In this document: positions 45,301 through 48,499 of the stretch, in pieces
Layout of the letters: each line of letters begins with the position of its first letter
Position numbering within the stretch: the first letter of the stretch is position 1
DNA from: Choristoneura fumiferana
Taxonomy: Eukaryota > Arthropoda > Insecta > Lepidoptera > Tortricidae
Assembly: GCF_025370935.1 (NCBI RefSeq)
Contig: NC_133496.1
Span: 4,896,681 to 4,960,680 of the forward strand
Direction: 5' to 3'
DNA: 64,000 nt
The notes under the pieces: model-generated
Told to the model about the DNA's origin: nothing
Databases searched by the model: none
The model's input: only the letters and a program-made list of their open reading frames with translations
Position numbers and translations under genes: made by a program

Positions 45301-45745
45301 CGATGTAGTATCGAGCTGCGCTGTGGCAGACAAGGCTGTGAAAGCGCCTGATGTGATAAATAATAACAAACCTACTGATACTCCCAAAATAGCAGCTAAA
45401 CCTAGTATTACTGCTAAACCAAACGACAATAGACCGCCTTTAAGACCCGCTCCGACCGTTGACAAAAAACCAACGATCAAACCTGCCCCAAAACCCATCA
45501 CCCTAAATGCAACTAAACCACAAAGTGTTTTAAACCGTACCAACTCCAAAGTAGATTCAGTAGCGGACACTAACAAAAATAAACCAAAAGTGGTTCCCAA
45601 ACCGACCACGATAGGCGTACAGAGAACCGACTCGAACGTCAAACCAAGCGCGACCAAATTGACGTCGAAACCATCGAACGTAGCCAGTCTACAGCAAAAG
45701 TTTGAAAATAGAAAATCTATAAGCAAAGAGCCTGCAAAGAAATAA
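2239..45745 (+). CDS. ADAM metalloprotease-disintegrin, Meltrin/mind-meld (ADAM12/19)-like, whole gene span
   Basis: Eighteen exons, assembled by eye from splice sites and reading phase, encode a predicted type I membrane protease of about 1558 aa. Order of parts: signal peptide (1-~25), propeptide (~70-222) with cysteine switch KCG (188-190), furin-type site RYKR (219-222), reprolysin domain (~240-435) with HEMGHNFGMEHD at 377-388 and Met-turn CIMSP near 402, disintegrin domain (~443-545), Cys-rich region (~549-690), EGF-like module (Cys 700-727), transmembrane helix (~750-774), and a long Pro/Lys/Ser-rich cytoplasmic tail. All zinc ligands and the catalytic Glu are present, so it should be an active sheddase at the plasma membrane or secretory pathway. 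Known ADAMs of this class act in ectodomain shedding and adhesion. Meltrin versus mind-meld orthology cannot be decided by reading, so no symbol is given. Exon 1 is the weakest part; exons 2-17 are strong. Confidence 0.9.
2390..2600. repeat. interspersed repeat fragment (also at 8220-8455)
   Basis: This stretch and 8220-8455 share a series of blocks: actgtac...cttgcat...gtcatc, then aactac, ttccatta, ttgaagaattcc and gtatgccaaattt-like segments. It is an old repeat that starts about 30 bp after the candidate donor of ADAM exon 1. Class not recognised. Confidence 0.5.
2601..5470. other. ADAM intron 1, part; no gene seen
   Basis: AT-rich intronic sequence. Short open frames here have no recognisable protein features. 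It contains a short (atc)n run near 3230. No RNA gene or strong repeat was identified by eye. Confidence 0.45.
5477..5566. repeat. palindromic MITE-like fragment, family B
   Basis: Right half of a family found more completely at 32648-32775 and again at 49096-49203. Shared blocks are tgttttgttcgaatagacg, gacggcatcacattta and ggtggtgaaacag. The left arm is missing here. Confidence 0.65.
5658..6208 (+). repeat. ~550-bp interspersed repeat, family C (copy 1)
   Basis: Begins aaccggtcaagagcgtgtcg and ends with tttgccattttggctacgga then acgctaaaaa. Other copies are at 22364-23009 (reverse), 39086-39613 (forward) and a decayed one at 34192-34440. Conserved inner blocks include gagcaaagccgcggacgga, gacagacatggcgaaa and a tandem cagacaga stretch. 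I know this sort of sequence as abundant in lepidopteran genomes. No coding capacity; class uncertain. Confidence 0.75.
6430..6632. repeat. LINE-type 3' tail-like interspersed repeat
   Basis: Contains cccgcggctttgtccgcgtg, a gtaaaaagtagactatgtc block, atctctgccaaagatcacgt and an end of the form gacaaacatacaaactttcg followed by tta tataatataagtat. This block order is common in lepidopteran genomes as the tail of a retroposon. Related pieces appear at 10140-10225, 14335-14480 and 16140-16275. Confidence 0.55.
6633..9290. other. ADAM intron 1, part; no gene seen
   Basis: AT-rich intron. Apart from the repeat fragment at 8220-8455, which matches 2390-2600, nothing is recognised. Open frames near 8647-9065 are short, lack a family signature and read as chance. 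Confidence 0.45.
9296..9344. repeat. (AG)n microsatellite with short (AC)n next to it
   Basis: About 24 uninterrupted ag repeats, followed after a short spacer by (ac)n at about 9353-9363. It accounts for the Leu-Ser repeat peptides read on the minus strand here, which are not genes. Confidence 0.97.
9364..11750. other. ADAM intron 1, part; repeat debris only
   Basis: No gene. A weak LINE-tail-like block lies at 10140-10225. A block at 10545-10605 (atcacgatcgtttt...cttctttctgtcacat) is similar to 12425-12470, where it follows an inverted-repeat element. Confidence 0.45.
11755..11960 (+). mobile_element. diverged lepidopteran tRNA-derived SINE
   Basis: Shows the SINE order: a region after the A box (gacctatggcgtatcaaaca), a B-box-like gaggatcgtgcattcgaac, then gggctcgcac, a cgtgcgaaa block, a cggtgaagtaaaacacc block and a tail with gtgggtgtaaagttccc and gggcccgc-like cgagcccgcg. 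The head is truncated. The last third of the same family occurs twice at 23945-24135. Confidence 0.75.
12146..12286. repeat. inverted-repeat element, hairpin 1
   Basis: The left arm starting accagtaccactaccatta and running through ttcgatagcgacggcg (12146-12193) pairs with the right arm ending atggtagtggtact at 12286. The loop is about 45 bp. It is immediately followed by a second hairpin, so the pair may be one composite element. Confidence 0.75.
12287..12402. repeat. inverted-repeat element, hairpin 2
   Basis: Bounded by gaggccgta at 12287 and its complement tacggcctc at about 12394-12402. The inner sequence is rich in gtcgc/gcgac. It directly abuts hairpin 1. Confidence 0.5.
12629..12829. 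repeat. 201-bp palindromic MITE-like element, family D
   Basis: Outer arms taagctagaaacacactgac and gtcagtgtgtttctagctta-like are complementary, as are the inner gaaagagggcacacagaat and attctgtgtgccctctttc. A second, left-truncated copy is at 27712-27857 and shares the cccgcgcggtattctgtgtg core. Confidence 0.85.
12830..17094. other. ADAM intron 1, part; no gene seen
   Basis: No convincing gene. Old repeat tails lie at about 14335-14480 and 16140-16275; both carry a ttcagcggttt/ttcagaggttt block followed by aacagacaaacag-type sequence. The GC-richer stretch 12880-13050 shows no start-site motif that I would defend. Confidence 0.45.
17095..17218. repeat. palindromic MITE-like element, family E (copy 1)
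   Basis: The arm starting cagggctactacgaaactcg and continuing aagttcgtgtcg pairs with the arm ending gtttcgtagtagccctg. Further copies are at 26721-26845 and 47746-47857. All share cgtaccgtccctct and its complement agggacgg-like. Confidence 0.85.
17265..17480. repeat. interspersed repeat fragment of a common lepidopteran type
   Basis: Starts acgcaaaaagagggatgtta, then a tgtgtctgtctgtgtcatcg block, aaacggatggaccgatttg and atcggttaaaccgtttttga. The reverse of its first block, ctctttttgcgtcggggtt, occurs at 28603-28622, and a similar body lies at 28150-28345. Class not assigned. Confidence 0.6.
17855..18010. repeat. interspersed repeat, family F (diverged copy)
   Basis: Resembles the better copy at 29885-30175: atggcgaactagcaggtggg, gtaagtgaacaccaccaccc, ataggtacccgcgaaccaga, cagaagcgtt and a final caccggctgtc correspond in order. 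Confidence 0.6.
18011..22363. other. ADAM intron 1, part; no gene seen
   Basis: Long AT-rich intron. I found no recognisable protein, RNA gene or well-preserved repeat. Short open frames (for example at 19667-19879 and 20718-20912) carry no family signature. Confidence 0.45.
22364..23009 (-). repeat. interspersed repeat, family C (copy 2, reverse)
   Basis: Reverse-complement counterpart of 5658-6208. It opens tttttagggttcagaagcca, has the cgccatgtctgtctgtctgt and ccgcggctttgctcaggga blocks, and closes gtccggcacgctcttggccg gtttt. Confidence 0.8.
23945..24135 (+). mobile_element. two partial SINE tails in tandem
   Basis: Two consecutive segments end with the lepidopteran SINE tail: (t)ccgcactgggcctgcgtgcg...agcccaagccctctccttct, then ttcgcactgggaagcggaac...ggcccaagccctctcattct. 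Between them is tgtgtgtgaagttctcag, the normal piece preceding the tail. This suggests nested or tandem insertion of the same family. Confidence 0.7.
24136..25740. other. ADAM intron 1, part; possible LTR-like remnant
   Basis: No gene. At 25131-25137 there is a TATA-like tgtatataaggc, followed 25-30 bp later by aataaattgtcattc. This order is seen in LTRs but I could not find a partner repeat or boundaries. The rest is featureless. Confidence 0.35.
25741..25944. repeat. 204-bp palindromic MITE-like element, family G
   Basis: gatttactatcatttggtgc at the left end pairs with gcaccaaataacagtaaatc at the right end. The ~75-bp arms are nearly identical, running through ggaaaatgggcgactcgaaa and tataccacagaataag. 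The loop is about 50 bp. No coding capacity. Confidence 0.9.
25945..25995. repeat. LINE/SINE end fragment
   Basis: Contains tgtgttcagcagtggacgtc then tttcagttga, a short relic of a widespread lepidopteran retroposon end (the cagcagtggacgtc motif). A related piece in the other orientation is at 38660-38700. Confidence 0.5.
26117..26208 (+). CDS. ADAM exon 2: start of propeptide
   Basis: Acceptor ttgtttcag at 26108-26116 and donor g|gtaagc at 26209. In the frame fixed by the next exon (codons from 26119) it reads IVRPTFHHGRTKREIT and onwards, residues 41-71. The ATG at 26168 is in another frame and is not a start. The entry phase (two bases completing a codon) matches the candidate exon 1 donor. 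Confidence 0.85.
26320..26420 (+). mobile_element. SINE fragment with B box
   Basis: Contains gatcgtgggttcaaacccgg and gctcg, the B box of the lepidopteran tRNA-derived SINE, followed by a diverged cataagtgctaaatta body. The 5' part is degraded. It lies in ADAM intron 2. Confidence 0.65.
26721..26845. repeat. palindromic MITE-like element, family E (copy 2)
   Basis: Same layout as 17095-17218: gggctactacgaatttcgaa and gttcgtgtcgtaccgtccct at the left, gagacggcaagatacgaagt and tcgagtttt at the right. In ADAM intron 2. Confidence 0.75.
27356..27511 (+). CDS. ADAM exon 3: propeptide
   Basis: Acceptor ctctttttccag, donor gag|gtaact, 52 codons in phase 0 (residues 72-123). The HHPEVTLTV and YVLELRLNEDL segments match the pattern of ADAM12/19 propeptides, in which a beta-rich segment of the form HPEV...L.L..N..L follows shortly after the signal peptide. 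Confidence 0.95.
27712..27857. repeat. palindromic MITE-like element, family D (copy 2)
   Basis: cggccacacagaataccgcg pairs with gcggtattctgtgtggcc; the outer right arm continues to gctgtcagtaggtttcaagc ttta. The outer left arm is missing. In ADAM intron 3. Confidence 0.8.
27953..28085 (+). CDS. ADAM exon 4: propeptide
   Basis: Acceptor caatttcccag, donor g|gtatgt, residues 124-167 plus one base. It contains CQYSGHVRG, AVSTCHGVKG and YIQPV, the classic propeptide block of ADAM proteins (C.Y.G.V.G......S.C.GL.G.I). Confidence 0.95.
28140..28345. repeat. interspersed repeat fragment
   Basis: Begins near aagttgaaaaaccgacacat. It carries gtaccgattttaatgaaaca, atctaaggaccaccacaag and atacaaacagacaaacagac. 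This is a widespread lepidopteran repeat type, related to the one at 17265-17480. In ADAM intron 4. Confidence 0.55.
28440..28595 (+). mobile_element. LINE 3' end with (CATA)n tail
   Basis: ggttatctggaagagatccc, tttttagggataagctcgcc and tttgcaataaagagttt are followed by (cata)n. The same 3' end, diverged, is at 54270-54405 (gatatcttcagggattagtc, cgcctttata, tgtacaataaagact) with an (aac)n tail. An AATAAA next to a simple-repeat tail is typical of non-LTR retrotransposon 3' ends. Confidence 0.7.
28702..28856 (+). CDS. ADAM exon 5: cysteine switch
   Basis: Acceptor gaatgttccag, donor aga|gtgagt, residues 168-219. It has the cysteine switch KCG (188-190), whose Cys is known in the family to hold the zinc in the latent form, and a basic run RRRSR (215-219). 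An NSS glycosylation sequon precedes it by about 17 residues. The donor lies 26 bp upstream of a perfect 78-bp inverted repeat. Confidence 0.95.
28883..29103. repeat. perfect 78-bp inverted repeat with tRNA-like core
   Basis: Arms 28883-28960 and 29026-29103 are exact reverse complements of 78 bases, separated by 65 bp. The right arm includes cctgggttcgattcccagcg, which is a T-arm and B box. The spacer supplies an A-box-like tggtgtaggggttatagc. It sits in ADAM intron 5, just after the donor. Reading either strand gives spurious mirror peptides. Confidence 0.95.
28984..29056 (+). pseudogene. tRNA-like sequence (SINE head or tRNA pseudogene)
   Basis: Seventy-three bases fold roughly as a cloverleaf: acceptor strands tccagcg/cgctggt (6 of 7 pairs), T-arm ctggg-ttcgatt-cccag (perfect), anticodon stem cagc/gctg with loop acggatt, and a weak D-arm gtg/cac. 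Position 33 is C rather than T and the D-stem is poor, so it is unlikely to be a working tRNA. It probably derives from a tRNA or a tRNA-derived SINE. Confidence 0.55.
29630..29885. repeat. interspersed repeat, family H (copy 1)
   Basis: Shares ordered blocks with 31070-31325: gattttatgaggtacaaatc / gattttgtggggtacgaatt, cactaaaagtta, ttgtgacagttttaa / atgtgacagttttaa, attgcaaacatttttct, agtgtatcact, gtctcctgagtcacgg / gtctcctgagttacgg, cagaataacaacac. Weaker pieces occur at 34985-35084 and 50815-50885. Confidence 0.75.
29885..30175. repeat. interspersed repeat, family F (good copy)
   Basis: ttcgactggatggcaaacga, gcaagtgggtctcctgatgg, gtaagagatcaccaccgctc, ataaacacctgcaacaccag and a long body ending ggtcctaccacctgcaatcc. 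I recognise this as a very common lepidopteran repeat. It sits just upstream of ADAM exon 6. Confidence 0.75.
30225..30398 (+). CDS. ADAM exon 6: furin site and start of protease domain
   Basis: Acceptor ctcattctag, donor tct|gtaagt, residues 220-277 in phase 0. The first codons complete the RYKR furin-type site with exon 5. RYVELVLVAD (241-250) is the hallmark start of the reprolysin (M12B) domain. The exon is strikingly GC-rich compared with its introns. Confidence 0.97.
30490..30655 (-). repeat. interspersed repeat, family I (reverse copy)
   Basis: Reverse complement of 33375-33510. cgcaaatgtgatggaaaaca, tgtcgcacgg, catcgactcattaaagccct and cagtcttcgactttgggctt all have counterparts there. 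Confidence 0.75.
30930..31047. repeat. inverted-repeat element, family A (copy 2)
   Basis: gtcaaacggacctcacgata, ccagcgccatcta and gcctgtcacagaaaccctt match, in reverse complement, the outer left part of the element at 1511-1645. Confidence 0.55.
31060..31325. repeat. interspersed repeat, family H (copy 2)
   Basis: Parallel to 29630-29885 with the block order described there. Begins near gcctgggtcacctgggtcac and ends near cagaataacaacacaat. Confidence 0.75.
31991..32160 (+). CDS. ADAM exon 7: protease domain
   Basis: Acceptor cctccgcag, donor ac|gtgagt, residues 278-333 plus two bases. NIFIALVGVVVWTERDAIDL matches the family's conserved hydrophobic strand followed by W......I, and FLHYRKTEL precedes the hinge before the active-site exon. 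Confidence 0.97.
32648..32775. repeat. palindromic MITE-like element, family B (complete copy)
   Basis: Ends aggggctgtttcacac and ggtggtgaaacaacccct are inverted. Inner arms gtgatgccatctctgtttgt and acggagacggcatcacattt are also complementary. 128 bp, in ADAM intron 7. Partial copies are at 5477-5566 and 49096-49203. Confidence 0.85.
32834..32930 (+). CDS. ADAM exon 8: protease domain
   Basis: Acceptor ctcttgcag, donor caa|gtaagt, residues 334-366. VVGKALKGFIC and DYSAGLASNHS match the conserved ADAM segment preceding the zinc site (G.A....IC....S.G...DH). Confidence 0.95.
33100..33350. repeat. local repeat block, family J (copy 1)
   Basis: Shares with 33590-33800 the series aataacagatg, acgtaacattt-like, atactggccacacttcaata / atactggccacttcaataac, ggtggccagtaattgac and ccctccttcttcgcagtcgg. 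The unit also contains gccagtat/atactggc inverted pieces. The two copies flank family I at 33375-33510. Confidence 0.65.
33375..33510 (+). repeat. interspersed repeat, family I (forward copy)
   Basis: gtctattagcccgaagtcga, agactgagggctttaatgag, tcgatgttcg, gtgcgacataaaatg and tcacatttgcgagaaaattg are the forward version of 30490-30655. Confidence 0.75.
33590..33810. repeat. local repeat block, family J (copy 2)
   Basis: Second copy of the block at 33100-33350, ending ggtggccagtaattgacgat about 90 bp upstream of ADAM exon 9. It may be one larger element split by family I. Confidence 0.65.
33897..34102 (+). CDS. ADAM exon 9: zinc-binding active site
   Basis: Acceptor ccttatccatcag, donor cg|gtaagt, residues 367-434 plus two bases. 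HEMGHNFGMEHD gives the three zinc-binding His (377, 381, 387), catalytic Glu378 and the Asp that defines adamalysins. KCIMSPSS supplies the Met-turn. All key residues are intact, so the enzyme should be catalytically competent. Confidence 0.98.
34192..34440 (+). repeat. interspersed repeat, family C (decayed copy)
   Basis: attttaatgaaaatgtgcac, gattggatgag and gacagacagactgacatggc then gaaa, ttgccattttggc. Several inner blocks are missing. In ADAM intron 9. Confidence 0.6.
34722..34920 (+). CDS. ADAM exon 10: disintegrin domain, first part
   Basis: Acceptor cattgttacag, donor acg|gtaaca, residues 435-501. PPTCGNGFLEEGEQCDCG is the canonical disintegrin start. Later come ACHACCRPDCTLR and CAHGQCCD. 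It contains an insertion rich in Gly/Ala/Asp between the two Cys clusters and one NAT sequon. Confidence 0.97.
35085..35195. repeat. MITE-like element, family K (truncated copy)
   Basis: gtacagtcaccagcatcaat, atctgacacaacaagcgtgc and cgactctatttctagggccg correspond to the complete element at 37195-37329. The right terminal repeat is missing here. In ADAM intron 10. Confidence 0.85.
35283..35423 (+). CDS. ADAM exon 11: disintegrin loop
   Basis: Acceptor gtgttccacag, donor cag|gtacgg, residues 502-548. The disintegrin loop is CRSADRECDLPEYC, so it has D-R-E-C-D rather than RGD, as is usual in membrane ADAMs. CPTDVHKMDATPCG matches the end of the domain. Confidence 0.97.
36035..36156 (+). CDS. 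ADAM exon 12: Cys-rich region, first part
   Basis: AYCVRGSC and DQCRLLWG followed by a KCY block are the conserved opening of the ADAM Cys-rich region. The donor is ga|gtcagt. The acceptor is ambiguous: aag|gag| is a NAGNAG pair, so the exon may begin at 36035 (adding Glu) or 36038. The upstream sequence is open in frame back to an AG at 35998, but using it would add 12 residues with three extra Cys, which is unlikely for this family. Confidence 0.88.
36500..36715. repeat. interspersed repeat, family L (copy 1)
   Basis: ttccagtggtcagatcgaat, atgtaatttcggtgacagta and attctgccggtccgaccagg parallel ttccagtggtccgattgact, atgtaaatctggtgacaata and ctggtggtccagccaggatt in 54085-54440. In ADAM intron 12. 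Confidence 0.6.
36767..36838. repeat. short perfect hairpin (22-bp arms)
   Basis: taagaaaaggttcgtcactt tt at 36767-36788 pairs exactly with 36817-36838 across a 28-bp loop, about 100 bp before ADAM exon 13. The perfect stem suggests a small recent palindrome or MITE. A miRNA precursor is less likely because natural ones have bulges. Confidence 0.8.
36935..37095 (+). CDS. ADAM exon 13: Cys-rich region
   Basis: Acceptor atgatcgcag, donor g|gtcagt, residues 589-642. HGNCGYDR then LCGMLQCRHLNERLEFGMEN are typical of Meltrin/mind-meld-type ADAM Cys-rich regions (GNCG, CG.LQC). Confidence 0.97.
37195..37329. mobile_element. 135-bp MITE-like element, family K (complete)
   Basis: Terminal inverted repeats gtacagtcaccagca and tgctggtgactgtac are exact. 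The interior shares acaacaagcgtgcataaata and cgactctatttctagggccg with the truncated copy at 35085-35195. No coding capacity. In ADAM intron 13. Confidence 0.9.
37924..38021 (+). CDS. ADAM exon 14: Cys-rich region
   Basis: Acceptor ctttgttgcag, donor aag|gtatac, residues 643-675. It contains IIPCRTVIIDLGLSDVDPGL then VPDGAKCG; the D.G....P..V.DG..CG pattern is the end of the ADAM Cys-rich region. Confidence 0.97.
38515..38629 (+). CDS. ADAM exon 15: EGF-like module, first part
   Basis: Acceptor aaattggtag is weak in pyrimidines, but phase and the conserved KMC.KQRCV junction with exon 14 support it. Donor g|gtaaaa. Residues 676-713 include the first three EGF cysteines (CPSNCSGNGVC, 700-710). 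An NCS sequon is present. Confidence 0.93.
38660..38770. repeat. retroposon end fragment
   Basis: aatcatcatcatcagccgaa then agatatccactgctgggcat is the common lepidopteran LINE-derived tail, with an attaatta microsatellite inside. In ADAM intron 15. Confidence 0.55.
39086..39613 (+). repeat. interspersed repeat, family C (copy 3)
   Basis: acaagagcgtgtcgaacacg, atagggttccgtagccatta, gagcaaagccgcggacggac and gccattttggctccggaacc ctaaaaa. It ends about 70 bp before ADAM exon 16. Confidence 0.85.
39684..39779 (+). CDS. ADAM exon 16: EGF-like module end and stalk
   Basis: Acceptor ttgtgcgcag, donor g|gtaact, residues 714-745. NCHCRDGFAPPLC completes the six-Cys EGF module (C716, C718, C727). A Gly/Pro/Ser-rich juxtamembrane stalk follows. 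Confidence 0.95.
39880..40310. repeat. repeat-derived intron segment with internal duplication
   Basis: aaatcgagtttagctcgaca, tgtttcgggctagttcgtag and cccttcctcgcggagcacac form a block I know as a common lepidopteran repeat. The following 40070-40260 contains two similar ~65-bp units (tgaatgcagggc...ctgcgttatagaaatct...gtacccc and tgaatgcaggcc...tgcgttatggaaatctt...gtacccc). Confidence 0.55.
40350..40479 (+). CDS. ADAM exon 17: transmembrane helix (long-tail isoform)
   Basis: Acceptor ttttattcgcag, residues 746-788. A hydrophobic stretch from FMVVMYVIFLGIIP through STLLLLFLVYY (750-774) is followed by a basic stop-transfer run (SRHNVLVWWKKPRK). Ending at tc|gtacgt (40479) gives phase 2, which is exactly what the exon at 43435 needs for its long frame. 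That donor is weak; the stronger cag|gtaaag at 40505 gives a different phase. Confidence 0.85.
40350..41164 (+). CDS. ADAM alternative terminal exon: transmembrane helix plus short tail
   Basis: If neither donor is used, the frame stays open from the acceptor at 40350 to a stop at 41164. It adds about 228 residues after the helix, rich in Lys, Asn, Pro and Ser (for example KPNVSPKPSVKPRPD), similar in style to the long tail. An AATAAA at 41282-41287, 118 bp after the stop, could end the transcript. Predicted isoform about 1016 aa. A chance open frame of this length and composition is unlikely. Transcripts would be needed for proof. Confidence 0.7.
41282..41287 (+). terminator. candidate polyadenylation signal for the short-tail ADAM isoform
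   Basis: AATAAA located 118 bp downstream of the stop of the read-through tail. Confidence 0.4.
41288..43434. other. last ADAM intron (or short-isoform 3' flank)
   Basis: AT-rich, no other gene. A repeat relic at about 41960-42130 carries gggcgaccgagctttgttcg, cgttttcccagagataagac, gatcgatttttcaccaacga and gccgtttccgagatccccga, a block order common in lepidopteran genomes. The 3' end is a good acceptor (ttttttcccacag). Confidence 0.6.
43435..45745 (+). CDS. ADAM exon 18: long Pro-rich cytoplasmic tail (copy 1)
   Basis: The frame is open from the acceptor (tttttttcccacag) at 43435 to the stop, about 769 residues (789-1558 of the long isoform). It is disordered in character: rich in Pro, Ser, Lys and Asn. 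Motifs visible: polyproline APPPPLPNQP (about 1162-1171), KPLPGVPPP (about 1229) and many PxxP pieces that could bind SH3 domains; YMNTGY and SVYSNS (about 1309-1325), YxN forms known to bind Grb2-type SH2 domains when phosphorylated; and a C-terminal block VASLQQKFENRKS. Family knowledge: Meltrin-type tails recruit SH3 adaptors. Antisense frames over this exon are shadows. Confidence 0.93.
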
Positions 45746-48350
45746 TCTTAACAGAAATTTAGTGGTAGCGAGCGATTAGTGCAGCTTCATTTGAAAGCTG
45801 GCCTATTTAAAAAGGTGGCTAGAAAAGGGTTTTACAAATAAATAAAACAAGTTCATCTAGTCTGATAGAAGTTAGAGATCGAAGTTGGCGCTGCGGGAAC
45901 GGACAACCCGACTACGTTAGATTTACAATATTTTTGTAATTTCAATCGTATTTGTCATTATAATAATAGCCTATTGAAATAACTCAGTGTTCATATTTTG
46001 ATAATAGAAAATCATTTTGACGAATAGCTAAATGAATATGATTAGTTGTATAAAGTTTTTAATATATTTCGCTTTAAGATTTGTATGGATTTTACCTGGC
46101 ACGCGTACCTTTTATAAATAAGGTTTTATATCGACAGGAAAATTCATACGATTATAGATTTTAGTTAAGAGATCTCTGTAAATAATTTAATTGTAATTTT
46201 GTACATTTTCCTTTAGAGTTTGTGATTCGATTCGATCAAACGTGAAGTGTCTTAAAAAGCGTACATACAATAAATGGTTTGTTTGTATTTTTATAAAGAC
46301 TTTTAAGTAATGTTCGTGAGTTATAGATATAAAGTAAAAGATGTGTGTTTGTTGAAACAAACCTTTGGAAGTATAAAGTGATAGTAATATTGTGTTTCCA
46401 TAAATGCATTTCGTTTTACCCGCGAGCTGGTGCTAGAGCAATAAGCATGAAGTTCTACATGACATTGTAGACTCTGATGATTATGAACTATTTTTATATC
46501 GAAATACATACATATAATGTAAGTTGTAACAATCATACCTGCACATGCATTATAAATAGACAGTATATTTTAGCGAAATCAATCTTAATGCCATGTCATG
46601 TTTTCTAGAACTCTGATTATGATCGAAAGCTAATTAGTTAAGTGGCTGAGAGTGCAGCAATAGATGTCATTGACTTGTGAAGTGTAATCCACTGCCAATT
46701 TGTTGTGTACAAAAATAGATGGTGCTGATTTAACGTCACAAAATTTTAAAAAAGAAACATTATTTATGCCACCCTACATCGAAAATACGTTATGATTAGT
46801 AAATTCAATAGATTTCTAATAAAATATTTAGTTTATCTAATACCGTTTATTAAACTGCAGATAAAGTTGCCATTTTGTAGAAAAAACTATTATGGAAGCA
46901 TTATAAAATAATGAGTGTGTGTAAATTACTTAAAATTGTAGAAATAATTATTTTGGCTGCGGCTTTATGGCGATATCTTATTAAGACTGATACTGTCGTT
47001 GAAATTAAAGTGATGCTTTTAGCTGCTTATAGATTTACTTGACATAAGTATTTACTATTTACACTAAATGATTAAATTGAATATAAAAAAATCGCATTTA
47101 TTTGAATTTATTCGTGTAACGGTGTGAAATTGCCTTAGGCCTGTTCTAGACGTCATTTTTTTTTTCAGCTTAACACTAGGCCATGTTTTTTTACCGAATC
47201 TAATTCGCGGTATTGACCTGTATACAAATGTATTGATTGTATAAATTGTATATGGTCGGTACGATAAAAAAAAAGTTAGTTGGAAATATCGGACGAATGC
47301 AAAAGACCTTAGTGTGTGATACCTTTAACATCAGAAGTATAATTTTAAATATGCTGTAATAATTACTTTAGTTTTGCAAATTCGTCTTATGCTAAATTTA
47401 AAAATGATGTACATAAAATGCTTTAAATTAAAATCTAAGTATCAATAAATTTGTAAAACGAAATTTAAATGAGTTTTGAGCTTTCGAATGTGATATTATT
47501 ATTATATAGTAAAAAATTAGTTTATCTTGTCTTTATAAAAAATAATACTCTTGTGTAAAGTGAACAACATTTTAGGGTTATACTTCTGATGTCTAAAGAG
47601 TCCATATTGTGTAGATTGAAAAAAAAAACTTTTTTTTTTAATTTTGTATTTGACCAGTGTTTTGTTGTAAACATATAAGTTCCTCCTCAATTTATGTGAT
47701 TTCCATCACCTATTTTTTTTTCATCGACTGCTACTGTGTATTCAAGGGGTACACTGAAATTCGTATCTTACCGTCCCTCTTACTATGCTGTTAAATTCTA
47801 TTAACGTGAGCGGGACGGCACGATACGAAGTTCAAATTTCGAACTTCGTAGTATAAGGCCAGAGTACGACATAAAACAGTAGAAAATGGATGATTAAGGA
47901 ACTGAAACTTAACATACGTAATTATTACCAAATTCAAACATTTTACGTTAAAAATGTAACAGCTACCAAGAAAATGGCGACCTCAATGACTGACTACTCT
48001 TTTATGTTAGTACTCCAGTGATTCCGAGAAGTACATAAATAGTTGTAAATACAACCAAAGAATACATAAGTGCGTTTCACAGTAAGGCAGCTAGGTAGTG
48101 TGATGGTTTGGTTGATTATAATAAACTCAAGTCAAGACTGTGGAACATTGACAAGTTATTTGTTTAGTGCACTTAAGTTAATTTGAGCTAAGCCACATAG
48201 TCATAGAGTTACTTTAAAGTAACGGTTATTATGATTTGTAAGAACTATGAAGATCTGATTATTAATTTCAGTCTTATTTTGAGCTAAGTGGCTGGATGTT
48301 ATTTAAAAAATAATATACACCAAATTAAAAATATTTTATTGTTTTATTTT
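45746..48350 (+). other. probable ADAM 3' UTR and flank (copy 1)
   Basis: Non-coding and AT-rich, with AATAAA hexamers at 45837, 45841, 46269 and 47444. The part up to about 46982 is repeated at 57232-57402 and 62929-64000. A family E palindrome lies at 47746-47857. The true cleavage site cannot be chosen by eye. Confidence 0.6.
47746..47857. repeat. palindromic MITE-like element, family E (copy 3)
   Basis: ttcgtatcttaccgtccctc and gagcgggacggcacgatacg form the arms; the right side continues aagttcaaatttcgaacttc gtag. Matches 17095-17218 and 26721-26845. Confidence 0.8.
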
Positions 48351-48409
48351 AACACCTTTGTAGTTAGGTATATTTTTAAGCAATTAAATGATAATAATTA
48401 TTAATTTGA

Positions 48410-48499
48410 AGCCGTGGTGGCCTAGGAAGCCGTGGTGGCCTAGGAAGCCGTGGTGGCCTAGGAAGCCGTGGTGGCCTAGGAAGCCGTGGTGGCCTAGTG
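48410..48499 (+). repeat. 18-bp tandem repeat, five copies, from a SINE head
   Basis: Unit gaagccgtggtggcctag is repeated about five times without change. The last copy runs into tggtttgacctatcgcctct, the normal continuation of the tRNA-derived SINE head (ccgtggtggcctagtggttt). The array is therefore an expansion of the SINE 5' end. The remainder of the SINE is absent after about 48530. Confidence 0.95.

Noticed and set aside
45247..45726. 159-codon minus-strand open frame, and its twin at 56733-57212
   Set aside because: Hydrophobic-looking antisense of Lys/Pro-rich tail codons, not a membrane protein.
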